DNA from: Berberis thunbergii
Lineage: Eukaryota > Streptophyta > Magnoliopsida > Ranunculales > Berberidaceae
Assembly: GCA_003290165.1 (NCBI GenBank)
Contig: QNQO01000195.1
Location: 1,116,001 to 1,180,000, forward strand
DNA: 64,000 bases
Direction: 5' to 3'
The notes beneath the pieces were generated by a model. It ran no database searches. It worked only from the letters and a program-made list of their open reading frames with translations, and was not told the DNA's origin. Made by a program: the position numbers and the translations under genes. This document shows, piece by piece, positions 20,180 through 32,801 of this stretch; positions within the stretch are counted from its first letter, which is position 1; the number at the start of each line of letters is the position of its first letter.

Positions 20180-21087
20180 TTAGTGTACATGTATAAGTCT
20201 CGTCAACCATAACACAAAAACAATGAGAACTAAAACTCATTTTTCCCTGAAGATTATGTGTTGTATGTAGCCTTGTAGGTGTATGAATTGATCACATTAA
20301 CGCACTTTGTCAACATAAATGTTGTAATTTCGTTGCAAACAGCAACGCTACCGGTCAAATGGAGTATAATGATAGCTAAAATGTATACTTAATTTTGGAA
20401 TATAATGATTTTTAAATATTTTTGTTTATGTAATTGCAACTTATATTTATATTCATACTGAAAAAACAATGGAATAAATGGTATTTGATGCAATGACAAG
20501 ACTCGATTTAATTCAAACATTCAAAATAGTTATAATAAGTTATTGTGATACTTTTGACATATATTGACTTATTTGAAGAAACAAAATGTATTATATCAAT
20601 TAGTTAATTATAACTTATTAACACTTTGGAGATTTCATTATTCTTTTAAAATTCGTGTCACGTCATCTTAATTGCAAAATCCAATTTCATAGTATTTTCG
20701 ACTTTATAATACGTGGCACAAAGTGTGGTGATTAAATTTGAAAATGATAAATAAATATTATTTATTTCATTTAAAGTAATATTTTTAATATGCAAAGTTG
20801 TGAAATAAATATATGTTACAAAAATAGTTTTATTCATTTTTTTGCAAGTACGGGTGACAAATTTTTCAACAATACAAAGGTGTTTGCTTTGATATTTGGC
20901 CACAACTTCATGTTTGATGAATCAACAACATCATAAAGCAATTGACATTGTAAGAAACCGAGACACCTAAATGAGTCTAGATTAATGTGAAACGTCAAAG
21001 TCGAAATTAATCATTTGATATGGAGTGTGTTGAAGATGAACAATTTGGCGATCTATTTAATGTTTGGTGATTTTGTGTTGAACCCGT
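20180..21087. other. AT-rich intergenic stretch
   Basis: No gene, RNA or repeat is recognised here. Confidence 0.5.
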
Positions 21088-21225
21088 CTAAATGGCGAGG
21101 AAGCCAGCAAGGGAGGGGTGCAACTCTTCATCCCTTTAGAATGTGCAAAGGGGGATGGAAGACATGCATCCCGAATGTGGTGAAGGATTGCACCCCCCTC
21201 CCTCGCTAGTTTCCTCACCATTTAG
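21088..21225. mobile_element. Foldback MITE, 138 bp
   Basis: Left arm CTAAATGGCGAGGAAGCCAG followed by CAAGGGAGGGGTGCAA. The right arm is its near-perfect inverse, ending CTCACCATTTAG. The arms are about 45 bp around a short centre. The target duplication is not clear. A deleted relative lies at 18319-18377. Confidence 0.72.
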
Positions 21226-21426
21226 AATTTATGTTTTGTGTTTTACGATGGTAAAAGGGTACAATCAACAAAAGTCTTGTTTTGAAGCTTCGGGTAGAGG
21301 GTATCGTCAAATACCACCGTACCATGACATATATGAGATAGTAGTAATTAGTGAAAATCAGATGGTTATGTTCGAGCAAAAGGGTATATGAACCAAATTG
21401 TTAAGTATATAACATCGTGTAGTAGT

Positions 21427-21449
21427 CCCCCCCCCCCCCCCCCCCCCCC
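21427..21449 (+). repeat. Poly(C) tract, 23 nt
   Basis: An uninterrupted run of C followed by TCCCC. The exact length is likely unreliable in any assembly. Confidence 0.9.
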
Positions 21450-21865
21450 TCCCCATACTGCCCTTCGTGTTCTCGAGTTAATGAGTCTCTTTTATGAGTC
21501 TATTGAGCGTAAATTTTTCCAGATGGTTAATATTCAATCTATTGGTTCGCTGCCGATTTTAATATTCAATCTATTTTAATATTATAACGCTAAGTTTATG
21601 AAAACATGTATATGAGCTGTATAAACGCTCTAAAGTCTACAAAGAGTTAAGGCAATTTGCTGCTACAATGGACTCTATCTGGCATGCTATGAATAATGTT
21701 GTATTAAAAATAAGCAAGTCTGACCCCAAACCTATAGATAAAAATGAGTTGGAGTAAATGGAACACGTGGTGTCGAGCCTTTGAGCTATGAGAAAACTTG
21801 GGTTCAACTACTGCACAATCAACAAATGCAAATTCAACAGACACAACAAAGTTTTATATTGGTGA

Positions 21866-22880
21866 TAGGGATGGTAATGGGGATGATTTTAGTAAATTCA
21901 TTTCGATCCGTCAGAAATAACGGATCCTCAAATCCGTCCCGTCAATCCGTTTATAAATTTATTTAAAACCACTCTGCCCCGCATGGATTAGTGGATATCC
22001 GCCCCACTCAAATATCCGTTAAAAAATCATTATCTAAATCAGTTGTGAGATCTCAGTTCAATCCTAAAAGCAGACTATCTATCTAATTACAGTAAAATAT
22101 ACTTCATTCATTAGATCAATAACAAAAAATTACAAAGAATTCATACAAAAATTATAATAAAAAATTACAAAAATAAAATAAAATTAAATTAATTTTCGAT
22201 TTAAAGTATCTCATATTTCAAATCTTAGAGATCTGATATCAGATCTTGCAGCTATGAAAAGGCGGGGGGAAGGGAGGGGAGAGGGAGGCGGCCGAGATGA
22301 CCACGAAGGCCATGGCACGACTAAGAGCTTCGAGACTGGAGACGATCCCTTCGTGTCCCATTCGCTGTGAGAAGGAGACCCCTTTGAGTGTCCCCGTCGC
22401 TGTGAGAAGGAAAACTAGAAACGAAGGATCCCCTTCGCTATGAGAAGGAGACCGGGAGAGAAGGAGACTGGATACGACCCGAAAAGGAAACTGGAGACGA
22501 GCCGAGAAGGACACTGGAAACGACCCTTTCGAGTGTCCCCTTCGCTGTGAGAAGGAGATCGAGAGAGAAGGAAACTGAACTGGAAACGACCCTTCGAGAA
22601 TCAAGTGTGCTCTGGAGAGTGTGCTCTGGAGAGTGTGAGATGAGAGTGAAATATGATATGTTTGTTTCCTTTATATAGTCTAAGGGTATTTTTGTAATTT
22701 CACATATTAAACGGATGCCCGTGGGGAAAATATGGCCAAATCCATATCCGCCCGATCAATAAACGGATACAAATTGAAAATCCATATCCGTCCCAAGATC
22801 CAGGGATCCTTTACCAAATCCGCTCCAAATGGGGTGAGTGCGGTGGATTTTCACAAATATCCGCCCCACTGCCATCCCCA
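21866..22880. mobile_element. Non-autonomous hAT element, 1015 bp
   Basis: The left end is TAGGGATGGTAATGGGG and the right end, read inwards, is TGGGGATGGCAGTGGGG. The element is flanked by a perfect 8-bp direct repeat ATTGGTGA at 21858-21865 and 22881-22888, the target-duplication length of hAT transposons. Subterminal parts are rich in short motifs built on ATATCCGT / AACGGAT. The interior (about 22330-22600) has degenerate repeats of a TTCGCTGTGAGAAGGAGA phrase. No transposase is encoded. A close relative lies at 55819-57980. Confidence 0.9.
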
Positions 22881-23073
22881 ATTGGTGACATCAGGAATAA
22901 ATATGAAAATTATTAATTTTTACTGATGTAGGGTAGAAATGGCATGAACAAATGGGTAGTTATGGAGTAATTGCGCAATCAAAAAATATTTTCCAGTAGT
23001 GGACTCGATAGGTGGCATCATCAATTGGTGAGTCTTATAGTTTTGAAGTTGAATACATAGCAATTTGGGAGGC

Positions 23074-23213
23074 GCCAATGGCATGACAGCTCAATGGTTA
23101 GAGCTTGACAAATGATACTACTAGATCATGGATTCAAACTCAGCTTGCGACATCTTTAGTGGGTTCTAAAATCCTATAAAAACCCTGCTTGCTTTTAAAA
23201 AAAAAAACAAAAC
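23074..23213 (+). mobile_element. tRNA-derived SINE, 140 bp
   Basis: The head resembles a tRNA gene. An A-box-like segment GCATGACAGCTCAATGGTTA-GAGC is followed about 35 nt on by a B-box-like ATGGATTCAAACTC. The element ends in an A-rich tail (TTTTAAAAAAAAAAACAAAA). A perfect 9-bp direct repeat TTGGGAGGC flanks it (23065-23073 and 23214-23222), as expected for LINE-assisted insertion. Confidence 0.8.
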
Positions 23214-23222
23214 TTGGGAGGC

Positions 23223-24700
23223 TTTAACACGGAGAAGACAACATGATTGGCAGTCGACTCTAGAGTTGCTCGATTGTTTGGATGTACCACAACTTATCCT
23301 CTCCCATCAAGGTTGCTTTTTATATAGGTGAAGGGTCCAAGAGAAGTTGTGTAAGGCATATATATATACTTTTATTTATTGCATAAAACTCAAGTTTGGC
23401 ACCAATATCAATTGCCAAGGATTTGTTCGAGTCACTTCTCGCAATTGAAACATGTGTGTATTTCTAATTACCAGTTATACAACCAATGGGTTGATCAATT
23501 GAAGAAGTCATTGAATTTTTATTTCATCTGATACTTATTTCGCGTGAAATAAATGTAAATGTAAGACATTTTTATTTTCACGAAAAAAAATGCAGCAAAA
23601 AAAATAGTTTTTTAGTAATTGTAAATTAGAGATCGCAAATCATACATCTTTGTTAGGTCAAATTTTAAACAAGTAAAGGAAAATATTCACTGAAACATCT
23701 ATTAGATAGTTTGACAATTGGCAAATATTGCGTGTTCAATCTATTTACCTTAAAAAATTTCCAATGTAACAAATACATTAAAATTACTAGATACAAAACT
23801 TGTTTCTCACTACTCCTCCTATAACGAACATTGTACAAATCATAATAAATGACCGTTTTATATGAGAACAACCTATGATCAAACTGTTAGGAAGCATTTC
23901 CCTAACAAATTCATTAATTTTATTTGCATTTAATTTTTTTAGTTCTTATTGTATTTCAATCCTCGATCCCACCCTTTTGTTGTATAGTTATGTATTAATA
24001 TATTACCCTTTTGATGTACATGTTTAGGTATTTGTCCGCTGGTCACACCTCTCATCTCATCCCTTATTCTTAATTTTCTGTTACTCTCATTATTTTTTTA
24101 ATCTCTCTTATTTTCTTATCAACCGCCGGTAACACTACTCTGCCCCACCCACCTCCTTCCTCTCTTATTGTTCTCTATTTTTCTCGCCCTCAAACAAATT
24201 TGTGCAAAGAAGAGAATAAGAAAGATAGAGGAAGAAAATAATAATGAGGTAGGGCGGAGCGGTACCGCCAACTATGGAGAATAAGAAAAGAGAGAAAGAT
24301 AAGAGAAGTAGAGGAGAATTAGGATAAAAACATAGACAAAGAAGAACCAAGGAGAAAATGAAGAAAAAAAAAAGGTGGTGCTGTTTCGTCATTGCTTTGA
24401 AGAGATAATAAAAGATGGAGAAGAAGATGAACAATGGTGAAAAATAATTTATATTGGTAGTGTATTTCAGCACGTAAAAAAATAGGGGTGGAAAATGTTT
24501 TTCAAAAGGAGTGGTAGTGTCAAAAAGTCGATTTCCAGCCATAATTGTAAATTAGTATTTCAAGAAAAGAAAAGAAAAAGAGTTATGTAAATCAAAATTG
24601 CCTATTTGAATAATAATTTTCCAATTATTATGTTAATTATTACTTCTATTATTTTTTTAAAATATTGAAAAGAATAAAACTCACGCCAAACACAACAATT
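23223..24700. other. Intergenic DNA
   Basis: No supported gene. A minus-strand open stretch at 24165-24542 is low-complexity (Phe/Leu/Ser/Tyr-rich from AT- and A/G-rich DNA) and matches no family I know. Confidence 0.5.
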
Positions 24701-25352
24701 CATCGCTCATTCTTGCTCAAACAAACGAAAAGCAAGAGGGCGCGCGCAGGGCCTTAGGGTTTCTTCTCGTTTCAAATCGATAAAGAGGAGTTAGATTTGA
24801 TAGAGAATCGATCAACGATTTAGGGTTTTCGCAAAGAAGCAATCAAGTCATCACATTCATCAATTATTTGATGAAATTCCACTGAGAACCTCTCAAGGTT
24901 CACTTAAAGAAGAAAGCAAAGTTCATCACAATCATTTATCGTTCAAAGGGGGAGAAAACTTACCAGAGAAGGAGAAGCCTTTGTTCGCAATCGGAAACCC
25001 AGAAAACCAAGAAGATCTCCCAACTCCACAACCCCACATTCACAAGGTCATCATCGGTCTCCTTCTCTCACTCTGTCATTCTCACATTTGGCCCCACTCA
25101 GCTCTTTAGAGCGCATTTTATAGAGAGAGATGAGATGGGTTGTTTACGTTTCAAAATAGGGGGGCATTTAAGGGAAATCTTTGCATTTTATTTGCTTCTT
25201 TTTTTATTTAATTCAGTTGAGATTTCTGTTTTTCATCTGTATCTTGATTAGAAAACAAACAAAAATCTTTGAATGCAGTGGGTCCATCTGTGCTAAAAAG
25301 CACAAAAAAGGAGCGAAATTTGTTGAAGAACTCTAGGGTTTTTGAAAACCCA
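24700..25352 (+). promoter_or_regulatory. Promoter-proximal and 5' UTR region of cyclin H
   Basis: The region changes from AT-rich DNA to a leader-like sequence (GGGCGCGCGCAGGGCCTTAG, then pyrimidine-rich stretches). A leader intron is plausible with its acceptor TTTGAATGCAG at 25268-25278. That would remove an upstream in-frame ATG at 25269. No clear TATA box was identified. Confidence 0.4.
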
Positions 25353-28300
25353 ATGGCGGATTTTCAGACCTCCACTCATCGAGCTAAGTGGATTTTTACT
25401 CCTCAAGAACTGGTAATCAGATTGTTTTTCATGAATTATTCTCTTATTTTGAATTGGGTTTCCACGAATTGCTTAAAGTTTTGATTTTGAATTCCCCTAG
25501 ATTAAATGATCAAGCTAACCAAAGAAAATCTAGGTTTGGGTGATTTTGTTTAGAAGTGGGTTTTGTAATTCAGACTTGTAGAGTTCTCAATTTGACAACC
25601 CATTGTTTCTTTCACTTTGTTCAGGTGGAAAAGCGGGGAATAACTAATCAAAGAGCTGTAAAAACACTTAAACAGGTTTGTATATCTTATGAACTTCATT
25701 TTTGTTAGCTTTGTTTAATGTTGAGATTGGTTAGCGTATGTTTGTACAAATGGGTAGGAGTGGTGAAGGTTATGTATGTTGATTGAGCACAAAAGTAGAT
25801 TTGTTGGAAATTTTGCAGTATGGTTTGTATCCACAACAGACTTTGTAGATGGCGATTCCCATCTTAGATCAAAATATCCTTTATGAACATTTGCTTGAAG
25901 ACTTGAATCCAGAAGACCTCAGTGTCTGAGCCCTTGTCATTCTATTAGGATCCAAGAGTGTTTGGGGAGCTTATGATCCCATCCTCTAGGGTCTCTTTTT
26001 TTTTGCATGGACTTTGATTCTTAATAAGTTTTTTATTCAAGATGACCTTAGAATGCTTTTCCACTTTGCTTTCCAATCTTATAATCTGTTGACTATCAAT
26101 TACTTCATTGTCCTTTCTCCTTTTTGGTCCGGAATACTTAATGACGAACTGGGAATGCCTGATAAAGTGAGGGGGCTCTTTTTCTGATGGAGATTTGGAT
26201 TTCTTGCAAGTGTAAAAAGCTTTGGCATTATGGTCCCCTCTGTGCGAGTAATGGTAGCATTTTTGGAGGGATTTCTCATCAGGGTACCATGTAGTGTTGG
26301 AGATCAAAAACTATATTTTCAGTTGGCTTAAGGTTGACATGAGGATCCATCTTGAAGATCATATAGCGAATTAGAGATAATTGTTGCTCGATGTAATTAT
26401 TCGTTATTGGTCATGCTGTATTATTTGTTTTATATGCCATCTCAACGTCTCGCAACACTTTTATTCTTGTTTAAAGAAATTTTAGTTTACCTCCCCCTCC
26501 TGTAAACAAAAAAGAAAAGATGAGAATTTTCTATTCACGTGTGAATCATTTAAATGTACTCATTTGTTTTTGAAGTATGGAACAACACGCGTGGAAGTGA
26601 ATGTTGATGGTTCATTGACTTACCCTGGAGATCAGCCTGATGCAAAAGACATCGGTAAAATTTGTGTTTCAACTATTGAGGCTTGGTCCAATCTTTTGTC
26701 TCAGTAAATTTATTTGATTGATTGGTTTTGCGCCACCTCTATTATTTATGATCCAATTTTTTATTTTTATTTTGGCACTTAGCAGGAAAGCACTCCTCTC
26801 TAAAGCCACTAAATGTAGAGGACGAGCGACTTATGCGGGTTTTCTATGAGGAAAAGCTTCAACAAGTGTGTCAGGCATTTAGGTTTCCACATAAGATTCA
26901 GGTATTTCATGTTTATTTGTCAAGAATACCCTATATGTAATGTATCATTATCTTAAACATGAATTGTCCATCTTCTATTTTTTTCAGGCAACTGCCATCA
27001 TATACTTTAAAAGGTTCTATCTGCAATGGTCTATAATGGAACATCATCCCAAAAACATCATGTAAGATCTGTTTGTATACCTTTTATATGATTTCTTGAA
27101 CCACTAAAACCAAGTTAGTGTTCATATGTTTGTCAAACTAGTAGAAGGGGATGTTATGTGTGTGCGTATAAATAGGATTAAGCATAGATCCAGAATCCAT
27201 CCTTTCAGTTTTTAATTTGAGTATTCACTTTTGTACATGATCCACCAGATTTGATCTGTTGCTGAGTGCAGTAAACTAGTGAAGTAATCTTATACTTGAT
27301 TATATTTGAAGCACGCATGGATTAAAATTCTTTATGTGTTCAGATTAACTTGCATGTATGCATCATGTAAGATAGAAGAGAATCATGTATCAGCAGAGGA
27401 GATTGGTAAGGGGATTCAGCAGGATCATCAAGTGATTCTCAACAATGAGATGCTAGTTTTTCAGGCATGGATATCTTTAAATGCAACTTTTATCTTTATT
27501 CTTCTGTCTCCTTTAAGAATTTGACTGTTTACCCTTTCTCGCAGAGTCTAGGTTTTGATCTAATTGTTTATGCACCATATCGGTCAATTGAAGGTTTCAT
27601 CGATGATATTGAGGTCAGTTAGCGTTAGGACAACTGGACACCTGATGTGCTTACCAATGGCCTTTTATATCTTCTCTTGTTATAGTTAACAAATATGCTG
27701 TTGGTTCTTCAGGATTTCTGTCAAGTAAAAGAGGAACAACAACAAATGTTGAAGGTAGTTCATAGTTTTATTGAAGTTATATTTCCTAGATTTTTTCTTT
27801 GTTGAAAAGATCCAATATTGTTGAAACAATGGGCAGAAATACAAGCAGCCAACAAAACACAATGTGACTCTGAGGCTACAAAATTATGAGTTCAAAATTC
27901 AATTACAAGAAACACAATATTCACGATCTCCATAACCAGATTGCCCGCTCCCAAATTATATTTTATAGGATTTGTTTAGTCTTACTTGTTTGGGTGGATC
28001 CCTATCACTCTCTCAACTAATGAAGAATTGAGCAAGTTTAATAGAGAAAGTTTGTGTGATTTCGTTACAGAGTGTCTTCAGGATGAAAGCAGGTTCTTTA
28101 CGTTAATTGTTTGCTCAAGCATTCAACCTAGGTCATTAATTGAGGTTTCCTTGGAGGTCCCATGTGTGGATTGTTTGAGTTGAAAGCCAGCTCGAGCCTA
28201 ACTTCATTATCTATAAGGTAGTTTGGAAAAAACCCAGCTTCTGGCATGAGGTGCTCGTCCTACTCGACTCGACATGCATATTGCATTGTAAGCCTCGATT

Positions 28301-30537
28301 CAGCTTGGTTAGGCTCCCCCCACCCCCTCTCTTTCTTTTCAAAATGCACAAAATCTCGAGCTAGTCACTCAACTTATTTGGGGTGATCAGTACCTTAGCT
28401 TTCTCAAGCACAGAACCAACTTTTTGATAAGCTTGAAAACATTTACCCAAGCCTCCTCGTTTGATCCACTCAGCGTTATCCATTTATAGTGTATGGGTGA
28501 GTGTGTCTGTCTCTCTCTTTTTTCCTGGATATTATGTTGGTCTATTGGCTCTTCAGTCCAACATGCATCAGTTACTGTATAAATGTCTTTGTAGCAAGAC
28601 CATGTTCTTTTCCATTTATGTGTTTACATAATATTGGAGTCTTTATAGTAAGACTGGTTCCTTGGACATGAACTGTTTTGACGTGAAAGTCGACTATAGA
28701 AACCTTTGCAATCCTGTGATGCTTTTGTTTTGTCCCATGTCTAATTTTTCCATTATCACAAGTTTGCGTGGTTCAAGTAGTAACTCTAGATATTGACATA
28801 TTGTTGATATGACTGCGATTATGTTTCCATTTATAAGAGTGTATACCTAACTCTAATAATTAATTTTGGCTTATGATACTTATCCTTAGTCCTAAATGAC
28901 CATTTTCAGGATTTGCAAGAAACTGCATATCTAGAGGTTGACAAAATGATGCTTACAGATGCACCACTTCTTTTCCCGCCTGGGCAGGTAATATTATAGC
29001 TGAACCAAAATGAATGAGGTTTGGATGCCAGTTGATCTTGTTATCTGTTACCAGTGTTGTTTCATTCTGAAGAAATAATTTGTTACCATTAAAGTTCCTA
29101 AAGCTTCGATTTCAAAGTCAACTTTCATTTATAGAAAATACGACTCTTATTTCCCTCAACTTTGGATAACTCGGGTAAATGTTGCATATTGTCATTTTTT
29201 GCAGCTGGCATTGGCTGCTCTGCGTAAGTCAAATGCAGTACATGGACTTCTCGAATTTGAGAGGTTCGAAATTCTTCAATGACTCACCCTTCATATAAAT
29301 GTTGTTTATTGGAATTGCAAGATCTTATCGTCATTCCAACCAGTGATTCAATCTTCTCAAAATCATGCAAATTCTTGTAGATACCTGGATGGCATCACCT
29401 CTCGCCAGCAGTCTATGCACACCACTTCAGAGTTGATTGAATTCCTGAATCAAATAGATTCTTTGGTATGGATTTCTTATATCTCATTATGTTCGATCTA
29501 CTCCAAGAGTCCAAGTTGATTGTTGTTTCCAGCTGATTTAGTGCTAGAAGGACTAGATTAGAAGGGATTAACACCTTGCAAGCTTTATCGTCACCTTAGT
29601 TCTATGTAGTCAATGGAGGTTGTTACATGTTTGCTATAAGCCTATATCTAGTCTGCTTGATTAGACGATGCAATTGACTATTATCAGTGCTCTGTGAGCT
29701 CTAATGTCTCATTTTTGTAAAACACCTGTTGTACTGGTCTAGAATTGTATATCTAGCTTTTTCGTGTAGCTTAGTTCTTAAATGAAGACAAGGGGCTCAT
29801 CATTGATGTCATTCGCCAGTCAAGACTCATTCTTTTCCACTGTTAGATTTTTGTATGACCTCCAATTTATTATTTCTTTTTTGTAAAAAATCCAGGTTCA
29901 TTTGTATTGCTACTACCAAATTGATTTTGTTTCCTTAAAGCTTATTGCAGCAAGTAATTAATTGTCTGACATGCATAAGAGAAATTCATAGTTTTGGCTC
30001 CACCCTTTATGAACGACTGCTTATTTGTTCTGTTTGGTCATCTCTTGTTCCGTAGGTGAGGCAACTCCATGTCCCGTCAGCTGAGGATATGAAGCATATT
30101 GATCGGAAGCTAAAGTTTTGTTTGGATCCAAGCTCTCGTGATGAGTAATTTCTATACCCACAGCTTTTTCAATGATACATTTTCTTCTTGACAATGGGGA
30201 CATGTCTTTATGTTCAACTCCGGAAGTTCAGTGAAATTGAAAAGAAAAAGTGATTCTATTCTTATTGTGGTGTATTTTTTTTCTTGTTTTTTGTAGCAAA
30301 AAACGGGAGAAGAGATCAAAACACAAGTCCAAAAAAACAAGTGAGGCGCCTTCTGGAGCTTCGTAAGTTCAACTTTATTCACTCAAGGTGCTACCTCATC
30401 TCTGGATTTCACCCTTCTTATTACAATTCCAATTCCAATTCCAATAAATGCAATTTTTATTTACTTACCTTCCTTTCCTTTGCAGCATTGTCTTGTTTTC
30501 TTACAATATTACAGAGTCGCTCTTGCAATGCACTTGA
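25353..30537 (+). CDS. CYCH1: Cyclin H, regulatory subunit of CDK-activating kinase
   Basis: Fourteen exons give about 346 residues; plant CYCH;1 is of similar size. Exons: 25353-25412, 25625-25675, 26576-26654, 26786-26901, 26988-27061, 27344-27464, 27545-27613, 27713-27754, 28910-28987, 29205-29263, 29381-29465, 30056-30144, 30297-30362, 30486-30537. All phases agree. The product starts [20 protein letters not shown]. The first cyclin fold holds [20 protein letters not shown] and [20 protein letters not shown], and the second follows [18 protein letters not shown] and [18 protein letters not shown]. The basic tail is [13 protein letters not shown]. Cyclin H binds CDKD kinases and MAT1 in CAK/TFIIH, activating CDKs by T-loop phosphorylation and phosphorylating the Pol II CTD (known for the family). 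Intron 27465-27544 starts GC rather than GT. The last exon is uncertain because another acceptor near 30513 would change the final residues. Confidence 0.93.
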
Positions 30538-30711
30538 TTTTGAGGTTACCATGAAGAACATCTTAGAAACAACACAGAAGATAGTGTGTGAAAATGAGCG
30601 ATCTCTAGAGGAGACTGATAAACCTACGCAGGTTTTCTATTCAGAGATGGTTTGCCTTCACCGATACTTATCTCAAACACTCCGCCTAATCCAGTCTAAT
30701 GGAGCATACCC

Positions 30712-30734
30712 AAAAAAAAAAAAAAAAAAAAAAA
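30712..30734 (+). repeat. Poly(A) run in the cyclin H 3' region
   Basis: Twenty-three consecutive A residues downstream of the cyclin H stop codon, in what is probably 3' UTR. Confidence 0.85.
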
Positions 30735-31099
30735 CACCTAATCGTAATGATTCCCCTGATTTAGTTGAAATGTAGTTTGGGAACTGTGCCATTTCGAAGC
30801 ACAGATTTTGGGGCTATCATTATGTTACTATGAAGGTGTACTTGATAGGACATTGTACTGTGAGTCGAATTTGTAGTTATTTGTCAGCATTTTCTTTTTC
30901 AAGTTTTGTGAAATGTTTATCTTGGGATACTGATAGTTGTCTTCGAAGAGTCCAATCTCACTCTTGTGCCGCGGTTGAGGTTGTTGTTTTTCCTCTTATT
31001 TCTTTGTTTGGAAAAATGGTGACTGCTGCTTGAAAAAAAAATGCTGAATACAAGGTTTGCATTTTTTTTTTCAGTCAAAAATATTGTTTGTATTTGAGA

Positions 31100-32793
31100 C
31101 AAATATGGCCAAGAGGATTAAAAGTGATTAAGGGTCAAGATTTGATGGCATAGATTGTAAATAAGTTATACCTAAAAAATAACATTAAAAAGATATAAAG
31201 AAAATTAAAGCTACTTGGAAGAAGATATGATATGATGCTGGAGAGAGAAAATATGTTTATTTTAGATTCTCAAATTAAAATTATTGGAAAATAAATTTTA
31301 GGGTCTATTTTTTAACACAATGTACCATTTAGATCGTATTTGGTGTAATAGCTGATTTGTATTAGTTAAATGATAAAGTTATAGGACATATTTATCCATT
31401 CTAAAGAAATAAAAAATCTAATTTTATATTTTTATGACTAACAATATCTCTTTTATTAATATTTTTATTTTCTTAGATAATCTTTATGTCAAATTTCTTT
31501 TCTTCCTTTAATACTTAGGATTATTGATGCTAAAAAAAATCAAGAGAGAAGTTGTAAGTGTGGCAACGACTAGGATTGTGACTTTGCAAAATTACACGAA
31601 TTTTTGCCGAAAATTTCGTTTTTTTGAAATTACAAATAAAAAAAAGACGAAAGAAAAGGTACAAAAACAACTACTAAAAATTAAGTTTTTCAAGGAATTT
31701 TTGAAACATTTTGGGATTTTGTTTTCGTAAATTTTGAGGTTTTTTTCTTCTTCTAATTATCATTTATTCTAATAATTTATTAATTTTTTAAACCACCCCC
31801 TAATTTCCTAATTAATATTTCGTCTACTTATATATTGATTTTTGAAACTAACCCTTATTTTCTAATTGTAGGTATTTTGTTTTCATTTAATGTGAACTTG
31901 CATCTTATTTTTTATATATTTAATATACTCTCAAAATTCATTATATATATTTCATTTATTCTTGAAATTTTTACGTTTTTTTTTATACACCAAAATATTT
32001 CTTAAAATCAGAATACCGAAATTAACTCGAAAAGTGAAATCACAATCCTTGGTTATAATTCCATTCGAATGTAAAAAATTATGACATGTTAATCACATTG
32101 ATTTTATTAATTAATTAAAACCAATTTTATAATCATCATTAACTAAATTACGAAAAATTTATCAAACTTAGCATAATAATTTGATTAACTTGTCAATAAA
32201 TAATATTTTTTTTTATAATTTGTTGTTCATAATTAATATTGATACCTACCAGAAGCATGAAGTGGGAGCATTAAGGGTCTAAGAAATACAAAAAAAAAAA
32301 AATCATTAATAAAAAAGTCATTGTTGATTATAAAAGTATAAAATTAATTTTTTATTTGTTTATGAAGGATAAATATGTTATATATTTTTATGAGTTAACC
32401 TAAGTTAATAAAATAATATTTGTCGGTCATAAAAGTATAAAAGTATGTACAAATTAGACATTACATCAACTACAATATCTAAATAATCTATTTTGTGAAT
32501 AAGTATCTCTTATAAGCATTTTTTAATAAAATTATTATAACTTTTTATTAATTGTCTTATCTCGATAAATTTGATATTGTTGAAATACATTTTTTAAGAT
32601 ACTTGAAATAAAATCAATGAGTAAAACAAAAGGTTAAAACTTTAAGATGATATTTATTTCCCAGTGAATAATTTGACAGAGTTTGATAAAAATGTTGTAA
32701 AGTTTGGTTGAGTTTAACATGTGTTGAAACCTTCTAACTTATATGCTAAAATGCGATTTTCATTTTTTACTAAGATGTACTTAGCATTTGATT
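31100..32793. other. Very AT-rich intergenic stretch
   Basis: No gene or defined repeat is recognised. It consists of long A/T homopolymer-like runs. Confidence 0.5.
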
Positions 32794-32801
32794 GATTTAG
32801 G

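Noticed and set aside
22239..22604. 121-residue minus-strand open frame in the hAT element
   Set aside because: It is the translation of an internal minisatellite. The same occurs in the relative at 57292-57975.
24165..24542. 125-residue minus-strand open frame
   Set aside because: Phe/Leu/Tyr/Ser runs from A/G- and T-rich DNA, with no family resemblance.
25269..25352. Upstream in-frame ATG extending cyclin H by 28 residues
   Set aside because: The ATG lies within a probable 5' UTR intron acceptor (GAATGCAG). Plant cyclin H proteins begin MADFQTS, as at 25353.
25945..26307. 120-residue minus-strand open frame in cyclin H intron 2
   Set aside because: It has a [10 protein letters not shown] segment loosely like a zinc knuckle, but the spacing is wrong and no neighbouring transposon motif was seen.
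30284..30775. 163-residue plus-strand open frame over the cyclin H 3' end
   Set aside because: It crosses a coding exon in a different frame plus introns and ends in a poly-Lys run from poly(A).
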